From NCBI RefSeq assembly GCF_000276665.1, contig NW_004955466.1:8827389-8891388 (forward strand): a stretch of 64,000 nucleotides of DNA. Direction: 5' to 3'. The notes beneath the pieces were generated by a model that did not search any database, was not told the origin of the DNA, and saw only the letters and a list, made by a program, of their open reading frames with translations. Positions 35,562 through 48,107 of this stretch are shown here, piece by piece (the first letter of the stretch is position 1; every line of letters begins with the position of its first letter). Source of the stretch: Chinchilla lanigera (taxonomy: Eukaryota > Chordata > Mammalia > Rodentia > Chinchillidae). The position numbers and the translations under genes are program-made.

Positions 35562-35632
35562 GGGTGGAGATGTGGCTCAGTGTAGAGGACTTGCATACCA
35601 TACACAAGGGCCTGGATTGGATCCCCCAGGAT
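35562..35632 (+). mobile_element. Old ID-type SINE
   Basis: Body gggtggagatgtggctcagt to 'cctggattggatccccc'; its tail grades into the following microsatellite. Confidence 0.75.
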
Positions 35633-35690
35633 AGATGGATGGATAGATGATAAATACACAGATAGATAGATATAGATAGATAATGTATGT
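35628..35690. repeat. GGAT/GATA microsatellite
   Basis: Imperfect gatggatagat and gatagata units over about 60 bp, arising at the end of an ID. Confidence 0.85.
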
Positions 35691-36011
35691 AATGCACTAC
35701 CTAAACAGAAGCAAGAACAAAAATCACATGATCATCTCAGCAGACACAAAAAAGCAGTTTGACAAAATACATTCATAATAAAAAAACCTGAAGAAAATAG
35801 GTATAGAAGGTCTTTATCTCAATCTGATAAAAGTCATCTATGACAAACCAATGGCCAACATCATTCTGACTGGAGAAAAGGTGAACATTTTCCCCCTAAA
35901 ATTAGGAACAAGACAAAAATATCTATTATCACTACACCTGTTCAATATAATTCTAGAAACACTAGTAATAAGAACACACAGAGAAGAGAAAGAAAGAAAT
36001 GAGACACAGAA

Positions 36012-36145
36012 GCCAGGCATGGTGGGGCAAGCCTCTAATCCCACCACCAGGGAGACTGAAGCAGGAGGACTGCTTTGAATTCGAGGGCAGCCTGAGTGAG
36101 ATCAAGGCCAGCCTGCACAATAGAGTGAAACCTTGTCTCAAAAAG
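36012..36145 (+). mobile_element. B1-type SINE in the second L1
   Basis: Body gccaggcatggtggggcaag to 'ccttgtctcaaaaaga'; hosts a second B1 in its tail. Confidence 0.9.
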
Positions 36146-36321
36146 ATGAAAATAGCTGGGTGTGGTGGCTCACNNNNNNNNNNNNNNNNNNNNNNNNNNN
36201 NNNNNNNNNNNNNNNNNNNNNNNNNNNNNNNNNNNNNNNNNNNNNNNNNNNNNNNNNNNNNNNNNNNNNNNNNNNNNNNNNNNNNNNNNNNNNAAAAAAA
36301 AAAAAAAAAAAGATGAAAATA
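36141..36321 (+). mobile_element. B1-type SINE with assembly gap, nested in the tail of another B1
   Basis: aaaagatgaaaata at 36141-36154 and again at 36308-36321 brackets an element that starts gctgggtgtggtggctcac, enters the gap and exits as a poly(A). Confidence 0.88.
36174..36293. other. Assembly gap, 120 N
   Basis: 120 Ns. The flanks show the missing bases are the body of a SINE. Confidence 1.
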
Positions 36322-37897
36322 AATAAATAAATGGAACATAGATAAGAAAGGAAGAAGTTAAATTATCATTATTTGCAGATGGAATGTTCCTCTATATAGA
36401 AGTCCCAAAAAACTCCACCAAAAGACTCCCAGAATAAGAAATCCCAGAATAAGAAATCAAATTCAGTAGCATAGCAGAATACAAAGTCAACACTCACAGT
36501 GCTCCTATACCAGTAACAAACTTACCAAGAGTGAAATCAGGGAAACACCTTTCATAATAGCATCAAGAGAAATGAATTACTATACTTAGGAATTAACCTA
36601 ACCAAGGAAGTGAAACTACAGTACTTTGAAAAAGGAAATCGAAGAGGCTATCAGAAGCTGGAAAGATATCCCCTGTTCCTGGGTAGGCAGAACCAAAATA
36701 GTTGAAATAGTCACACTCCAAAACTGTTTTATATATTTAATGCAATCCCAATCAAAATACAAATAGCATTCCTCACAGAACTAGAGAACAATCCTAAAAT
36801 TCATATGGAACCAAAAGAGACCTAGAATACCAAAAGCAATTCTGACCAACAAGAGCAAGGCAGGGGGCATCACAATCCTGGGCTTCAAGTTTACCACAGA
36901 GTTACAATGATAAAAACAGCGTGGTACTGGCAGAAAAGCAGACTTGTCAATCAATGGAACAGAACACAGAATCCAGGAGTAACTCCAGGCACACTCAGTT
37001 ATCTTATGTTTGCAAAGGGGCAAGATCCCCTCGCTGGAAGAAAGACAGCCTCTTTAACAAATGGTGCTGGGAAAACTGGCTTTCCATATGCCAAAGATTG
37101 AACACAGGCCCATCTCTCTTACCATACACTAAACTAAAATCAAAATGGATCAAATACCTAAATATTAAAACAGGAACACTTAATCTGCTAGAAGACAAAA
37201 TAAGTAAAACTCTTGAAGGCCTAGATATAGGCAAAGACTTCATGAAAAGAACCAGAGTTGCATAAGAAATAATACCAAGAATCAACAATGGGATTGCATC
37301 GAATTAAAAAGCTTCTGTACTACAAAGGAAACCACCAACAGAGTGATGAGACAACCTATACAATGGAAAAAATTTTTGCCAGCTACTCCTTGAAAGACTA
37401 GTATCTAGAATATATAAAGAATGTTAAAAAATTAAGACTCCTTCCAAATTTAAATACTAAATCAAAAAATGGGCATCTGAATAGAAAAGATACTTCCTGG
37501 ATAAAGAAACACAAGAGGCCAATAAATACATGAAAAAAATGTTCAACATCACTGGCCACTGGAGAAATGCAAATTAAAACAACACTGAGATTCCATCTCA
37601 TTCCAGAAAGAACAACTATCATCAGGAAATCAACCAATAAAACAAAAAAAAGAAATCAACCAATAAGATATTCTAAAGAGGCTACAGAGAAAAAGGAACC
37701 ACTCTTCATTGCTATCAGAGCATAAACTGCTACAACCACTGTGGAAATCAGTATGGAGATTCCTCAGACAACTAAAGGTAAAAATTCCATTTCACCCAGC
37801 TACTCCTCTTCTAGGTATCTTCCCAAAAGAGTTAAAGACATCCCAGTACAATGATGTATGCATACCCATGTATACAGGAGCACAATTCATCATAGCT

Positions 37898-38012
37898 GGC
37901 CAGGTGTGGTGGTGCATACCTGTAATCCCAGCACTCAGATGGCTGAGGCAGGAGGTCTGCTGCAAGTTCAAGGCCAGCCTGGACTACATAGCAAGACCCT
38001 GTCTCAATAAAA
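37898..38012 (+). mobile_element. B1-type SINE in the second L1
   Basis: Short B1 (one module) from ggccaggtgtggtggtgcat to 'ccctgtctcaataaaa'. Confidence 0.92.
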
Positions 38013-38776
38013 TTATACCTAAATCTTGGAAGTGGCCTCTATGTCCATGAACAGATGAATGAAGAAAATCTGCCATTTATACATAATGAAGTACTACTCT
38101 GCCATACAGAAGGATAAACTTGAATCATTTGTAGGAAAATGGATGCACCTTGAGACCATAATGTTAAGCGAAGTAAATAAGACCTACAACCTTGAATATT
38201 ACATGACTTCTCTTATATGAGAAACTCAACATGTAAAAAAAAAGTGCAAAATAAAACAGACACGGAAAAAAAAGACAAAAAAAGTTATTGTAACTCAGCA
38301 TTGACAATGCATCTAAAAGTGTACATTGATTTAGTATAATTGCCTTATGTGCTTTATACATTTTGGGGCCTGTTAGTCTGGCTGTTAATCTGTATGTATG
38401 ATAATTTACTTTGTAAGGACTCATACGGTAAATAAATCTAATGCTGATAAAAAGGGGGGAAGGGGTAAAGGAGAAGAGGGAAAAAAGAATTGAGATATAT
38501 CATGTACATGTTCCAATTCCCCAAAACGAATGTAACAACTATGTACTGCAAATATGTACTAGCAAAAAATAAAAATTAAAAAAAAATTGTATTAAATTCA
38601 ATACGTTTTACTGGAAAAGTGAAAAAAATTTAAAAAGTAAAAACAGAAAAGCCTGTTTCTAAGGAATTAATGTGTACATACACTGTAAAAAAGTAATTCA
38701 ACTTTATTATTTGAAATAATATACTGTAGTTATTATATTTACTAAAAAGTAAACTGCTGGTTGGCAATGTAGCAAC

Positions 38777-38901
38777 AGTCATAAACATTTTTTTTTTTTT
38801 TGGTTTTTCTCCGGTACCGGGAACCGAACTCACGACCTTGCACTTGCCAGGCAGGCGCTTTTGCCACTGAGCTAAATCCCCAGCCCCAGTCATAAACATT
38901 T
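38777..38901 (-). mobile_element. Young ID-type SINE with 14-bp target duplication
   Basis: ID at 38791-38887; agtcataaacattt lies at 38777-38790 and 38888-38901. Confidence 0.96.
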
Positions 38902-39256
38902 AAAGATGAGCCAAAAAGGTAAGTGTGCCCATCTACAGCAAGAATTTCTATTAGTGCCAAACTGTGAAAATTAACCCTTAAATATGATTTTTTTAACTTC
39001 ACTGATTTAGTTTAAAAGGAGAAGAAGCCAATTTGGGTTTGCAAACTTTCAATAATGGGACATCTCTTTTTTAAAAAAATCTAATCTTTCATTGATTAAA
39101 ATAAAGAAATTGTGTTATATGATTTATAAGGTTTATTTTAAAGTCTATATACAACAATAAGCTATCTCTATATAGCAACTGATGAACTAAGCTGTAAACA
39201 GGGCTAGAAGAAACATGTTTTCTTTTTGATTTTGCTTAAACACAAATTTGCAGCAT

Positions 39257-39432
39257 TCAGTACAAATTTCTTGGGTTTTTTTTTTCAGTCTTTTTTTTTT
39301 TTTTTTGAGACAGGTTCTCGCTATGCAGTTCAGGCTGGCCTTGAACTCCCAACGTTCCTCCTGCCTCAGCCTCCCGAGTGCTGGGATTACAGGTGTGCGC
39401 CACTACACCTGGCTGAGTCAGTACAAATTTCT
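39257..39432 (-). mobile_element. B1-type SINE with 15-bp target duplication
   Basis: tcagtacaaatttct at 39257-39271 and 39418-39432 encloses a clean reverse B1 with a T-run of about 18. Confidence 0.96.
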
Positions 39433-39507
39433 GACCAAGTGGTAGTTATTATTTCTGATGAAATACAGAATAATTCTAGAGAAAACATTTAAAGAGTACC
39501 ATAATAA

Positions 39508-39648
39508 ACAGGGCACAGTGGCACAAACCTGTAATTCCAGCACTCAGTGGCTAAGGCAGAAGCCAGCCCAGGCAACTTAGCAAGACCTTATCTCAAAACA
39601 AAAAGGGCTGGGCTGTAGCTCAGTAGGAAGGCCTTAGGTTCAATTCCC
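39508..39648 (+). mobile_element. B1-dID dimeric SINE
   Basis: B1 half gggcacagtggcacaaacct ... tctcaaaac, then ID half gggctgggctgtagctcagt ... ttcaattcccag. Confidence 0.85.
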
Positions 39649-39649
39649 A

Positions 39650-39712
39650 GGATGAATGGATGAATGGATGGACGACCAGCCAAACAGACAGAGACAGACA
39701 GACAGATAAATA
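39650..39712. repeat. GGAT/GACA microsatellite
   Basis: Gatggatgaatggatggacg then acagacagacagata; lies between two dimeric SINEs and may have grown from the first one's tail. Confidence 0.8.
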
Positions 39713-39716
39713 AACA

Positions 39717-39904
39717 AGTGGTGCAGTGGCACACACCTATACTTCTAGCTATTTGGAGGCTGAGGCAAGAGGACTATAAACTCAAGCCCAGCCTGGGCAG
39801 TTTAGTCAGGCTCTTTCTCAAAATAAAAAAAAAATTTAAAGGGCTAGAAGTGTTACTCAGCGTATAAGGCCATGAGTTTGATCACCAATACTGCAAAAAA
39901 AAAG
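39717..39904 (+). mobile_element. B1-dID dimeric SINE
   Basis: B1 half gtgcagtggcacacacctat, A-rich linker, ID half gggctagaagtgttactcag ... gagtttgatcaccaatac, A-tail. Confidence 0.85.
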
Positions 39905-40150
39905 AAAGCAGGAAAGAAAAGCATACCAACATGGAGAGAACCCTGTTACCACACAATGTCTGAAGGTACTTCCCATCACTCACTCTCTTGAAAATCATTT
40001 GAACTATCTACAGTCCACTGTTCAGTACTGAATAAAGAAAACACTAAGACTTTTCTCATAAAGATGAGACTTGCCCAGAAAGTATTGTAATTACATTTTT
40101 AACATTTTAAAGTGGGGGGGGGGGGCAGTGTCTGGAAGATTACACCTGAA

Positions 40151-40300
40151 TTTTTTTTTTTTAAGACAAAGTCTTATTACATAGTTCAGTCTGGCCTTGA
40201 ACTCACTACATAGCACAGGCTGGCCTTGAACTCGCAGCAATCCTCCTGCTTCAGCCTCCTGAGTGCTGGGATTATAGGAGTGCATCACTTCATCCAGGTA
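40151..40300 (-). mobile_element. B1-type SINE
   Basis: Reverse copy, T-run then 'aagacaaagtcttattacat'. A 12-bp poly(G) tract sits just to its left at 40115-40126. Confidence 0.92.
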
Positions 40301-40523
40301 GGTATCAAATTTTGAAACAAAATTTGGTCTCCCAAACCCCAAGCCACTAGTTTCCAAGCAGCAATTTGCTTTATAATAAAAGAGTGGATGACTAATATAA
40401 CCAAAAAGGAAAAGGTGAAATAAAATAGAATACAACACAGAAATATGAGTATCTAACTTTTCAAAAAATGCTACAACTTATATAAAGTACCAGAACTGGA
40501 GTTTATGAACTTACAGATGTAAC

Positions 40524-40705
40524 AGTTTGTTTGTTTGTTTTTTATCTTTTTGAGACAGGGTCTCACTACGCAGTTCAGGCTGGCCTTGAGCTCACTTTGT
40601 AGCCCAGGCTGGCCTCGAACTCACAACGATCCTCCTGCCTCAGCCTCCCAAATGCTGGGATTACAGGCGTGTGTAATCCACTACACCCGGCCAGATGTAA
40701 TAGCT
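40524..40705 (-). mobile_element. B1-type SINE with target duplication
   Basis: Clean reverse B1 with both modules and a (gttt)n head, flanked by cagatgtaacag / cagatgtaatag. Confidence 0.94.
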
Positions 40706-41201
40706 TGATTGTGCAACCAGCCAGAATATTAAACATCCACACAACAATCCATTAAATAGTACACTTAAAACTATTATTTACAAAACAAGATATAAGAAAA
40801 GGAAAGCAGCCCATAAAACCTTTAGGATAATATTTAATAACCAAAGAAATCTAATACCTGAGGAAAAAGATAAGATCATTTTACAATTATGAATATGTTC
40901 GGCACCTAGTAGTGCCCATTTGTTTAATGAAAAAAGCAGTTAAGACTATGAGAGAAAAATAAAACCTTAAAAAACAAAAAGGAACTACAACCTAAACAAA
41001 GTGTCCTTCAACTGCTAGAAATACTTAGCTAAATATCAACATACAATGAACTCTAGCTCTCAGCTCCTCAGCACTAACAACTGAAAAACAATTTATAAAT
41101 CTGAAAAATAATCTTAAACTTTAAAGCACATACTTTCTTTTCTTTAATTATTAAGGACTCTTGGGTACATTACACTTTTCAATTAGAACTGTGTTCAAAG
41201 T

Positions 41202-41291
41202 GCTTTTTTTTTTTTCTTTTCCTTCCAGTGCTAGGCACAAGGCGTCACACCAGAAGCAAATTCTCTACCACTGAGCTGTATCTCCAGACCC
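41202..41291 (-). mobile_element. Old ID-type SINE
   Basis: Reverse copy: T-run, 'ccagtgctaggcacaaggcg', 'ctctaccactgagctgtatc'. Confidence 0.75.
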
Positions 41292-41576
41292 AGAGTTCTT
41301 AATCAAGGTTACTCTGAAATGGTTGCCTTAGTTAAAACTCAACACATACTTGAGATTGTGGTTTAAGGGCCATGTAAATATTAAGTGATTGGTGATCCCA
41401 GGTGTCTGAACCTGACTATTCCTACAATCTGGTAAGTAGAAACATTCTGTTACATGGAACCCTTCTCACTTTTACTTAACCCAGTTTATGGGCAGAAGAA
41501 GAACTGTAAACCAATACACTTTGCTTTGTGTTCTAAATTAAATGAATGATCATAACACGCAATGCATTCCAGTGGG

Positions 41577-41649
41577 AAGAAAGGAAGGAAGGAAGGAAGG
41601 AAGGAAGGAAGGAAGGAAGGAAGGAAGGAAGGAAGGAAGGAAGGAAGGG
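41577..41649. repeat. GGAA microsatellite
   Basis: About 18 near-perfect ggaa units; open frames over it are simple-repeat translation. Confidence 0.98.
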
Positions 41650-42439
41650 AGACTACATACACATTCTATACATTTTCCGAAGGTGTTACAGTAGCCAGTA
41701 AGGAAAAAAAAAAAGGGCCAAAAGAATTGAGGAAAATTCATTTTCTTTCAGCCAAAATATGTAAATCTCTTTGTGCTATTTTAGAGAATTTGCTAAAACT
41801 TCTGCTGAATGAGAACACCTAGGCTGCCACCATGACAATCAATAATGCACCTGGTAAGAGCACAAAAGACTGACTCACCTGTGTGGAATCTATTATCCTT
41901 TGGGGGAAAAAAGGCCCAAGTCTGATACCAGAGGGTACAATGTACTTTCTCCTGGACAGGAGAATGATCTCTCTGTGCCCTGCTTTCCAGCTGCCCAAAG
42001 ATAGACCTCATGGTAACTGTAATACGATTCTTCTGCAGAAATGAAATGAAGCAAGTGCTTACAAACAATAGCCACTTTATCCAATTGTATTCTTAAATGT
42101 TCTTTCAGATTTTTATTACTCAGACAGCTAAATACTGTATTTTAAACTAAAACTTTAACCCGTGTATTTGCTTCATAGTGAAGATTTGCTGCTCAGTACA
42201 AATACGAAAGACAAATGTACACAGACACACTAGCAAAATCCTGAGTGCTGCAAAAGCTAGTTAACTAGTGCAGGAAATTAATCCTTTAAAAAAAATTTTA
42301 GAAAGACTTCTGAAAATGTTTTGATTTTTCTCTTTTTATCGGGACCTGTCTGCACTGCAAAGTGAATGCATTCCTCACGCAGAGCTGGGCAGGCACACGG
42401 CGCGTCTTCGTTCCTTCATCGTCCCTTTCTCCTCCCCTC

Positions 42440-42665
42440 CAACTCTCCTTTCCTCTCTACCTCTCCTTTCTTTTTGCAAAAGATCCCTCCCCCTATTTCC
42501 TATTATCTACCTTTCACTTTGCTCTTTTTATATTTGGGATTTCTCATATAAGAGAAACCACGGCACATTTAAGCTTGTGTGTTTCATTTATTTCACTTAA
42601 CATTATGGTCTCAAGGTGTATTCATTTTCCTAAAAATGACTCAAGTTTTATCTTTTATTATGTTT
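42440..42665 (-). mobile_element. LINE-1 3' end fragment
   Basis: The reverse complement shares 'catataagagaaa'-type and 'taatgttaagtgaaataaat'-type motifs with the L1 3' ends in this window (for example 38155-38225). It is strongly diverged and followed by a B1. Confidence 0.55.
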
Positions 42666-42674
42666 CTAGTATTT

Positions 42675-42842
42675 TGTTTTGTTTTGTTTTTTGGATTTGG
42701 TTTTTTGAGACAGGGTCCTGCTATGTAGTTCAAGCTGGCCCTGAACTGATTGTGTAGCCCAGGCTGACCTCAAACCTGCAGCAATCCTCCTGTCTCAGCC
42801 TCCCAGTGCTGGGATTACAGATGTGCACCACCACGCCCAGCT
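42675..42842 (-). mobile_element. B1-type SINE
   Basis: Reverse copy with a (gtttt)n head and both modules, ending 'caccaccacgcccagc'. Confidence 0.94.
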
Positions 42843-42846
42843 TACC

Positions 42847-42912
42847 TTTCATTATGGCTGCAGGGAAAAAGGAACCCTTTATACTGTTAGTGGGAATATA
42901 AACTACAGCTAT
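42847..42912 (+). mobile_element. Short LINE-1 ORF2 C-terminal fragment
   Basis: Contains 'gggaaaaaggaaccctttat' and 'actgttagtgggaatataaa', the L1 ORF2 3' signature, in plus orientation, opposite to the fragment at 42440. Confidence 0.6.
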
Positions 42913-43058
42913 TAAATTTTACCTTTCTGGGGCTGGGGATTTAGCTCAGCGGCACAGTGCCTGCCTGGCAAGTGCAAAGTCGTGAGTTCGATTCCTGGTA
43001 CCAGAAGAAAAACAAAACAAAACAAAAAAACAGCAAAAAAAATAAATTTTACATTTCT
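42913..43058 (+). mobile_element. Young ID-type SINE with 16-bp target duplication
   Basis: ID at 42929-43042 with an A-rich tail containing aaaac units; taaattttacctttct and a one-mismatch copy flank it. Confidence 0.94.
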
Positions 43059-43479
43059 AAATTTCCATCTGTAGGAGAAGCATACAAAAACATATTCCCA
43101 GCTGTAAGGGTGATAAGTAATAAATGCTGATACATAGAATCTATTAACTAAAAAAAAGGCAAGCTGAACATGTACTATGATTCCATTTGTGCAAGTTTCA
43201 TGTTAATATCACGTTTTCATTAATGTATAATTTATAATATCCACTTAGAACAAATATACATATTATTCTACTGCACAAAAACTGTACACAACTTTTATCT
43301 TTCACATTTCTGGTTTCTCACATTTCATCTACTCAAACGGTTTTCAATTTTTAATCACCTAAATAAAATCTAATTAGAAGTCTACAACATGACAGTATAT
43401 TCTTATAGAACAGAAAATTTAAACAAATAGAAATTGCTCTTACAACTAACAAAAACATGTTTTTCAATTGCAGTAGCAA

Positions 43480-43662
43480 TTGAACCCACATGGTAGCGAC
43501 TGAACCCCTTCGCCATGAGCTATCCCAAGCCCTGTTCACACTTATTATTGTGAGTGAGGATCTCGCTAAATTATTAACTGCCTACCTTGGCTTCCAATTT
43601 GCACTCTTCCTGTCTCAGTCTCCTGAATGTTAGGATTATAGGTGCTGTCACCATGCCCAGCT
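43480..43662 (-). mobile_element. B1-dID dimeric SINE, old
   Basis: Reverse ID half ('gactgaaccccttcgccatg', 'gagctatcccaagccc') then B1 half ('gtgaggatctcgctaaatta', 'gtcaccatgcccagc'). Confidence 0.75.
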
Positions 43663-43680
43663 AAAATGTTCCCCCTCTTC

Positions 43681-43826
43681 TGTTTGTTTGAGACAGGGTC
43701 TCTCTATGTAGTCCAGGCTGGCCTTGAACTTACTATGTAGCCAGGGCTGCTCTCAAACTCACAGCAATCCTCCTGCCTCAGCCTCCCATGTGCTAGGATT
43801 ACAGGCCTGCGCCACCACACGTAGCT
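43681..43826 (-). mobile_element. B1-type SINE
   Basis: Reverse copy with both modules from 'tgtttgtttgagacagggtc' to 'cgccaccacacgtagc'. Confidence 0.94.
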
Positions 43827-44091
43827 AATATTCCCTTTTAAATCATAGACTTAGTATAAATGTTCTAGCTAAGAATAGGTCTGATTTTATTATCCAGTCA
43901 TTCATCAACTTCAATTTAAAATCTGAATTTAACTTGTGCCTGATTAACAAGTACAAAACAAAGACTAAGTACACCTGCAGTAAATAGTATGGCATGGCAG
44001 AAAACTTATTTTTAAATAAGAACAGGGAAAGTCTCCCTTTGAGATGGTTGTTGGTATGCCTTCTACTCAGAAGTATCAGAAATTTCCAAGG

Positions 44092-44169
44092 TTTGGCTAG
44101 GGATGAGCTCAGAGGTACGGTACAGCTTGTCATGCACAAGGCCATGGGTAAAATCCTCAGCACCAAAAA
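44092..44169 (+). mobile_element. Old ID-type SINE
   Basis: Recognised by 'ggctagggatgagctcagag' and 'ccatgggtaaaatcctcagc'. Confidence 0.75.
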
Positions 44170-46085
44170 GGAGGAAGGGGAGAAGGGAGAACGTAAGGAA
44201 AAACCTCAAAGGCTCATAAAATTGATCAACTAGAGGACACTCACGCTCACTGGTGAAAGCAATTACTCAAGTTCACATAGCAGAAAATGTGTTTTTCAAA
44301 AAAAGTTGGAAATCCAAATTTTTACATGATTATCTCCTGATTTTCATGTGTTGACAAATCCATTTCTGTTTTAATTTAAATCCTGTGCAAGTCAACACTC
44401 TAGAGTCAAATAAAATTAATTTCATCCTCAGGTTTCCAGTTTCAATCTCTAAAAAAGATGTGGAAGTTGAGGAGAAAGATAAGGAAGAGAAGTAGAAATA
44501 GATGATCTTTCCACACCAGAAAGATCTTCACACGGTACAGTAAGGAATTTGGGTTTTATAGTTCCAATTAAAGTAGCATTTTTCAAATGTAAACTCAATA
44601 TCAGAACCTTTGTTTCATGTTGTTACCCAGGAACCTACATAAAGCAGACACATGAAAAATATAAACAGAGACTGCTCTAAATTAATGAGTGATTACTAGC
44701 AGCCCCACAATCGGTGAGAAAGTCTAGGTTTTCGCTACAGTTCATCTCTGGACTACAGGATGATACGGGGATTGTGTTTGAGAATTAGAGAAAGCCATAA
44801 GTAAGTACGGCGTATCTTCCTAAAATGTCAGTGTTTTGCAAACACTGGGGTAAGAGGCAGAGAACCTGAAAGGCAAACAGTTTTTGTTTTAATATGAACA
44901 GAAAATACTATATTTTAAAGTCAAGCAAAGTTTCAATGAGGCATCAAACACGACACTTCTAGTTGTATCTCGAGAAAAAGTATGTCTACAAGCCTATTCT
45001 CCTCCGCTGTTAAGTTCACTTAAAATTTTTAGAAAAACACTGATGAAGGACACCAGAAAACACTGAAGAAATTTAAGCAGGAAACATCATGCTTGGATTT
45101 GCATGGCTTTTCAAAATGAGAAGTCAACTTTTTGTTGCTCAATTTGGGTTTGGGGAAAAAGATGCTCTGAAAAGCAGTGTCCAGGTTAAGACTAAACTGA
45201 CTAAAAGTCAGAATACCTTTATCTAAGAGGTAATTAAAATAGTCCAAGGATATAAAATGTGACACTGAGCGAATGAAGTAAAATCTGGGATCTGAAAGTT
45301 AGTGAGGAGCCAGCCCAGTATAGACAGGTGATGCTTACAAGAAACCAAGTACATACGGTATAACTCCAGTTTCTAGCTTTTTTCCTTCCTTTTCCCCCTA
45401 CATAACCTACACTATTTATACAGCATTTACATTATGTTAGTTATCATAAGTAATCTAGAGATTACTAGAGAATGGGCATAGGTCATATAAAATACACATA
45501 AAATAGTATGCCATTTTATATGAGGGATTTAAACATCCAGATTTTGTTATTCTGAAGGTTCTAGAATCAATCTTCTCTATATACTATGGGACAACTGTAT
45601 TAACTAAAACCAAATTGTAGTTTGTCCCTTTATTTTCTAATTCAACCTAAGAATAACATGAGTAATGTTCCTAGGAAATAAAATGCACCTTAAAACCCTA
45701 AATTCATGGCTGTTGGTTTCAAATACTTAAGTATATTCTATTAAAACTATTTTCAAAACAGAACATCATATAACTTTAACAAACTACGTACTTCAATGTC
45801 ATTTCTGACACCAGAAAATGTCAAACATAATGCCTGTGGGTATATGTGCATGTGTTTAGACGTAAGGAAAAAATTCACTAAGATATTGCATTTAGAGCTA
45901 CATTTATGTAAAAGTTTCATATTGTTTTGAATACAGCCTATAAGTTGATATGACTGGGAATAACTATGAAAAATTGGTGAAAGAGCTAAATAAGAGATTA
46001 ACAGGTGAGTATGTATTTCTATCTCTTAAACATCAATCCCTCCATATATAACAAAAGAAACTACTGTACTTCCTATACCAATTTC

Positions 46086-46270
46086 TTTTTTTCTGGAAAT
46101 GAATTCATGGCTTGTGAGTGCTACCACTCAGTTATATCCCTAGCCATTTTTTTAAATTCTGAGACAAGGTCTTGCTAAACTGTCCAGGCTAGCCTTAAAT
46201 TTGCCATCCTCTTATCTGTCTCAATTTCTCAAGGAGTTGGGATTACACATGTACACCACATGCCCAGACT
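46086..46270 (-). mobile_element. B1-dID dimeric SINE, old
   Basis: Reverse: 'ctaccactcagttatatccc' (ID half) then 'ctgagacaaggtcttgctaa' through 'gggattacacatgtaccac'-like B1 half. Confidence 0.8.
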
Positions 46271-47199
46271 ACCCTTGAGTTTCAAACAGGAAATTTCAAG
46301 CTTCTTGAAACTGTTACGTGTCTCAACAATTCCTTCAGTAGCAGAAAACTACACTTCTTAAGACTAAAAGTCAAATAGCCTGATCTCTCAGTGAAATCTG
46401 AGAGCCAGTCACTTCAGAATTCAAAGCTGATGACATCTTAAAGTCAAATTCTGGTCCAGGTCAAATAAATGAATGCTTTAAACAAGCCAAAGGTTACTAC
46501 GACTACCTACCTAAACTGCACGTAAATAATTATATTACCACTATCTCCAAACACAACAGTACAACTGGTTTTTGTCCAAAACTTTGCAAAGGCACTATAT
46601 ATTTTAAAAGGAAATTATTAGTACCAAAACAGAAATGGCTCTACATTCTAAGACATATTTCAGTATTATTGAGTCCCCAAAAGTCTACAGCTTTAGGTCA
46701 AGGTATGTAAGCAGAAAGAATATACGAACGACATCTTGGTGAATCAAATTCCATCTTCCCAGTAACACTAAACTATACTTATTTTCATTTTAACCAACTT
46801 CCAATTAGAAGTACCTACCACTGACCTCAAGATTTTCCCGTCCACTAGCTTAACTATTAAATAGCAGGCAACCTGAATCCAGACTTTCACGGAATTTCAC
46901 ATATATCAGGTTTGTTCCAAGAGTAATGAGAAATTATTTAATACAGTGGTATGTGGGTACTCGTTAATTGCTTCCAAAGGCAAGAGTACCAAACAAATGA
47001 TTCTGGCTAGAACAGGTGGCCAGTTATGAGGCAAATGACACCCACATGGAGTACTGGAACCAAATTTTCCCATCAAAGTGTGCTGAGCATTAAATTTGAA
47101 GAGCTTCAATGGAGTCTACTACCAAGGTATGATAGTAGCAACTTTTTCAGAGAACTAAAACATTCTCCAAATGTAGAATCTTTATTTAAAACATTTTAG

Positions 47200-47385
47200 G
47201 GAGAAGGTACTAGGGGCTGAATACAGGGCCTTCAGCACTAAACTACATCCCCTTTTTTAAAAATTTTTATTTAGAGATTGGGTCTTGTTGAATCACTAAA
47301 TTGCCTAGGCGGGGTTCAAACTTGCAATTCTCCTACCTCAGCCTCCCAGAGTTCTGGGATTACAGACATGCACCACCATGACCAG
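47200..47385 (-). mobile_element. B1-dID dimeric SINE, old
   Basis: Reverse ID half ('actaggggctgaatacaggg', 'cactaaactacatcccc'), then a B1 half ending 'tgcaccaccatgaccag'. Confidence 0.85.
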
Positions 47386-47987
47386 TTTATTTTAAACACT
47401 ACAGGTGTAATTTGTCTTACACATATTCCACAAATATGTATGCTGAGTATGTGCTGGCTAAATATAGCTAAAACATTTTCAATGATATATTTCCCATAGT
47501 GTGCTATATGTAAGTCAATAAAAATCAACTTTTTATATACATCACAGTCTATTAGTCTATCAAATAATCTGAACATCATAATGAAAAATAATATCCTCCA
47601 AAAGGACAAATGTCAAGTTTCTTAAGCGTTGTTACTGTACAATAACACCATATCATATCCATACTTATGCACTTACAATTTGTAACAAATGTGTTTGGTA
47701 AAAGAAACAAAAATACAATTTTAGAAAGCATGCCCGGATTCATCAGTCTCTTCCTCAGTGATTATATCTGCTCACAGTGAACATAAAATGAGAGCTAGAA
47801 CAGTGAGGGTCCTTCTGTTTCACTCAATTATAGAACCCCTCAGAGGATGAGCATTTTACTAGTCTGTGTATTCAACACTGTTAAAGATAAATCTGTTCAG
47901 TGCAATTCCAAAGCTGAAGAAATAATGATTTGTTCTCTGCTGGAAGAACACTGACTGCGCTGGGTTTAGTGAAAAATCATTTATTCA

Positions 47988-48107
47988 AGCCCAGGCGCAC
48001 TCAGAAGGCTGAGGCAGGAAGATCACCATGAGTTCGAGGCAGGCCTAGGCTACACAGTGAGTTCAAGACCAGCCTAAACTATATATGGCGACCCTGTTTC
48101 AAAACAA
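47988..48107 (+). mobile_element. B1-type SINE, 5' end missing
   Basis: Lacks most of the left promoter region; retains 'aaggctgaggcaggaagatc' and both modules. Confidence 0.85.

Larger units (their letters stand above)
35696..38590 (+). mobile_element. LINE-1, 5' truncated, defective
   Basis: Begins within ORF2 reverse transcriptase and runs to an A-rich tail at about 38580. Visible parts are a RT segment (35710-35990), a degraded active-site region 'gcagatggaatgttcctcta' (36376), the L1 C-terminal block PLWKSVWRFLRQLKVKIPF near 37729-37790, and a 3' untranslated region with 'cttctcttatatgagaaact'. SINEs are inserted at 36012, 36155 and 37898. The codon that should keep the catalytic DD reads DG, so the copy is dead even apart from its stops. 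Confidence 0.9.

Noticed and set aside
39650..39712. CRISPR-like regular repeats
   Set aside because: Short tandem tetranucleotides without spacers, in a rodent genome.
42362..42757. 131-codon open frame with hydrophobic runs
   Set aside because: It crosses an L1 3' fragment and a reverse B1; the hydrophobic look comes from pyrimidine-rich repeat sequence.
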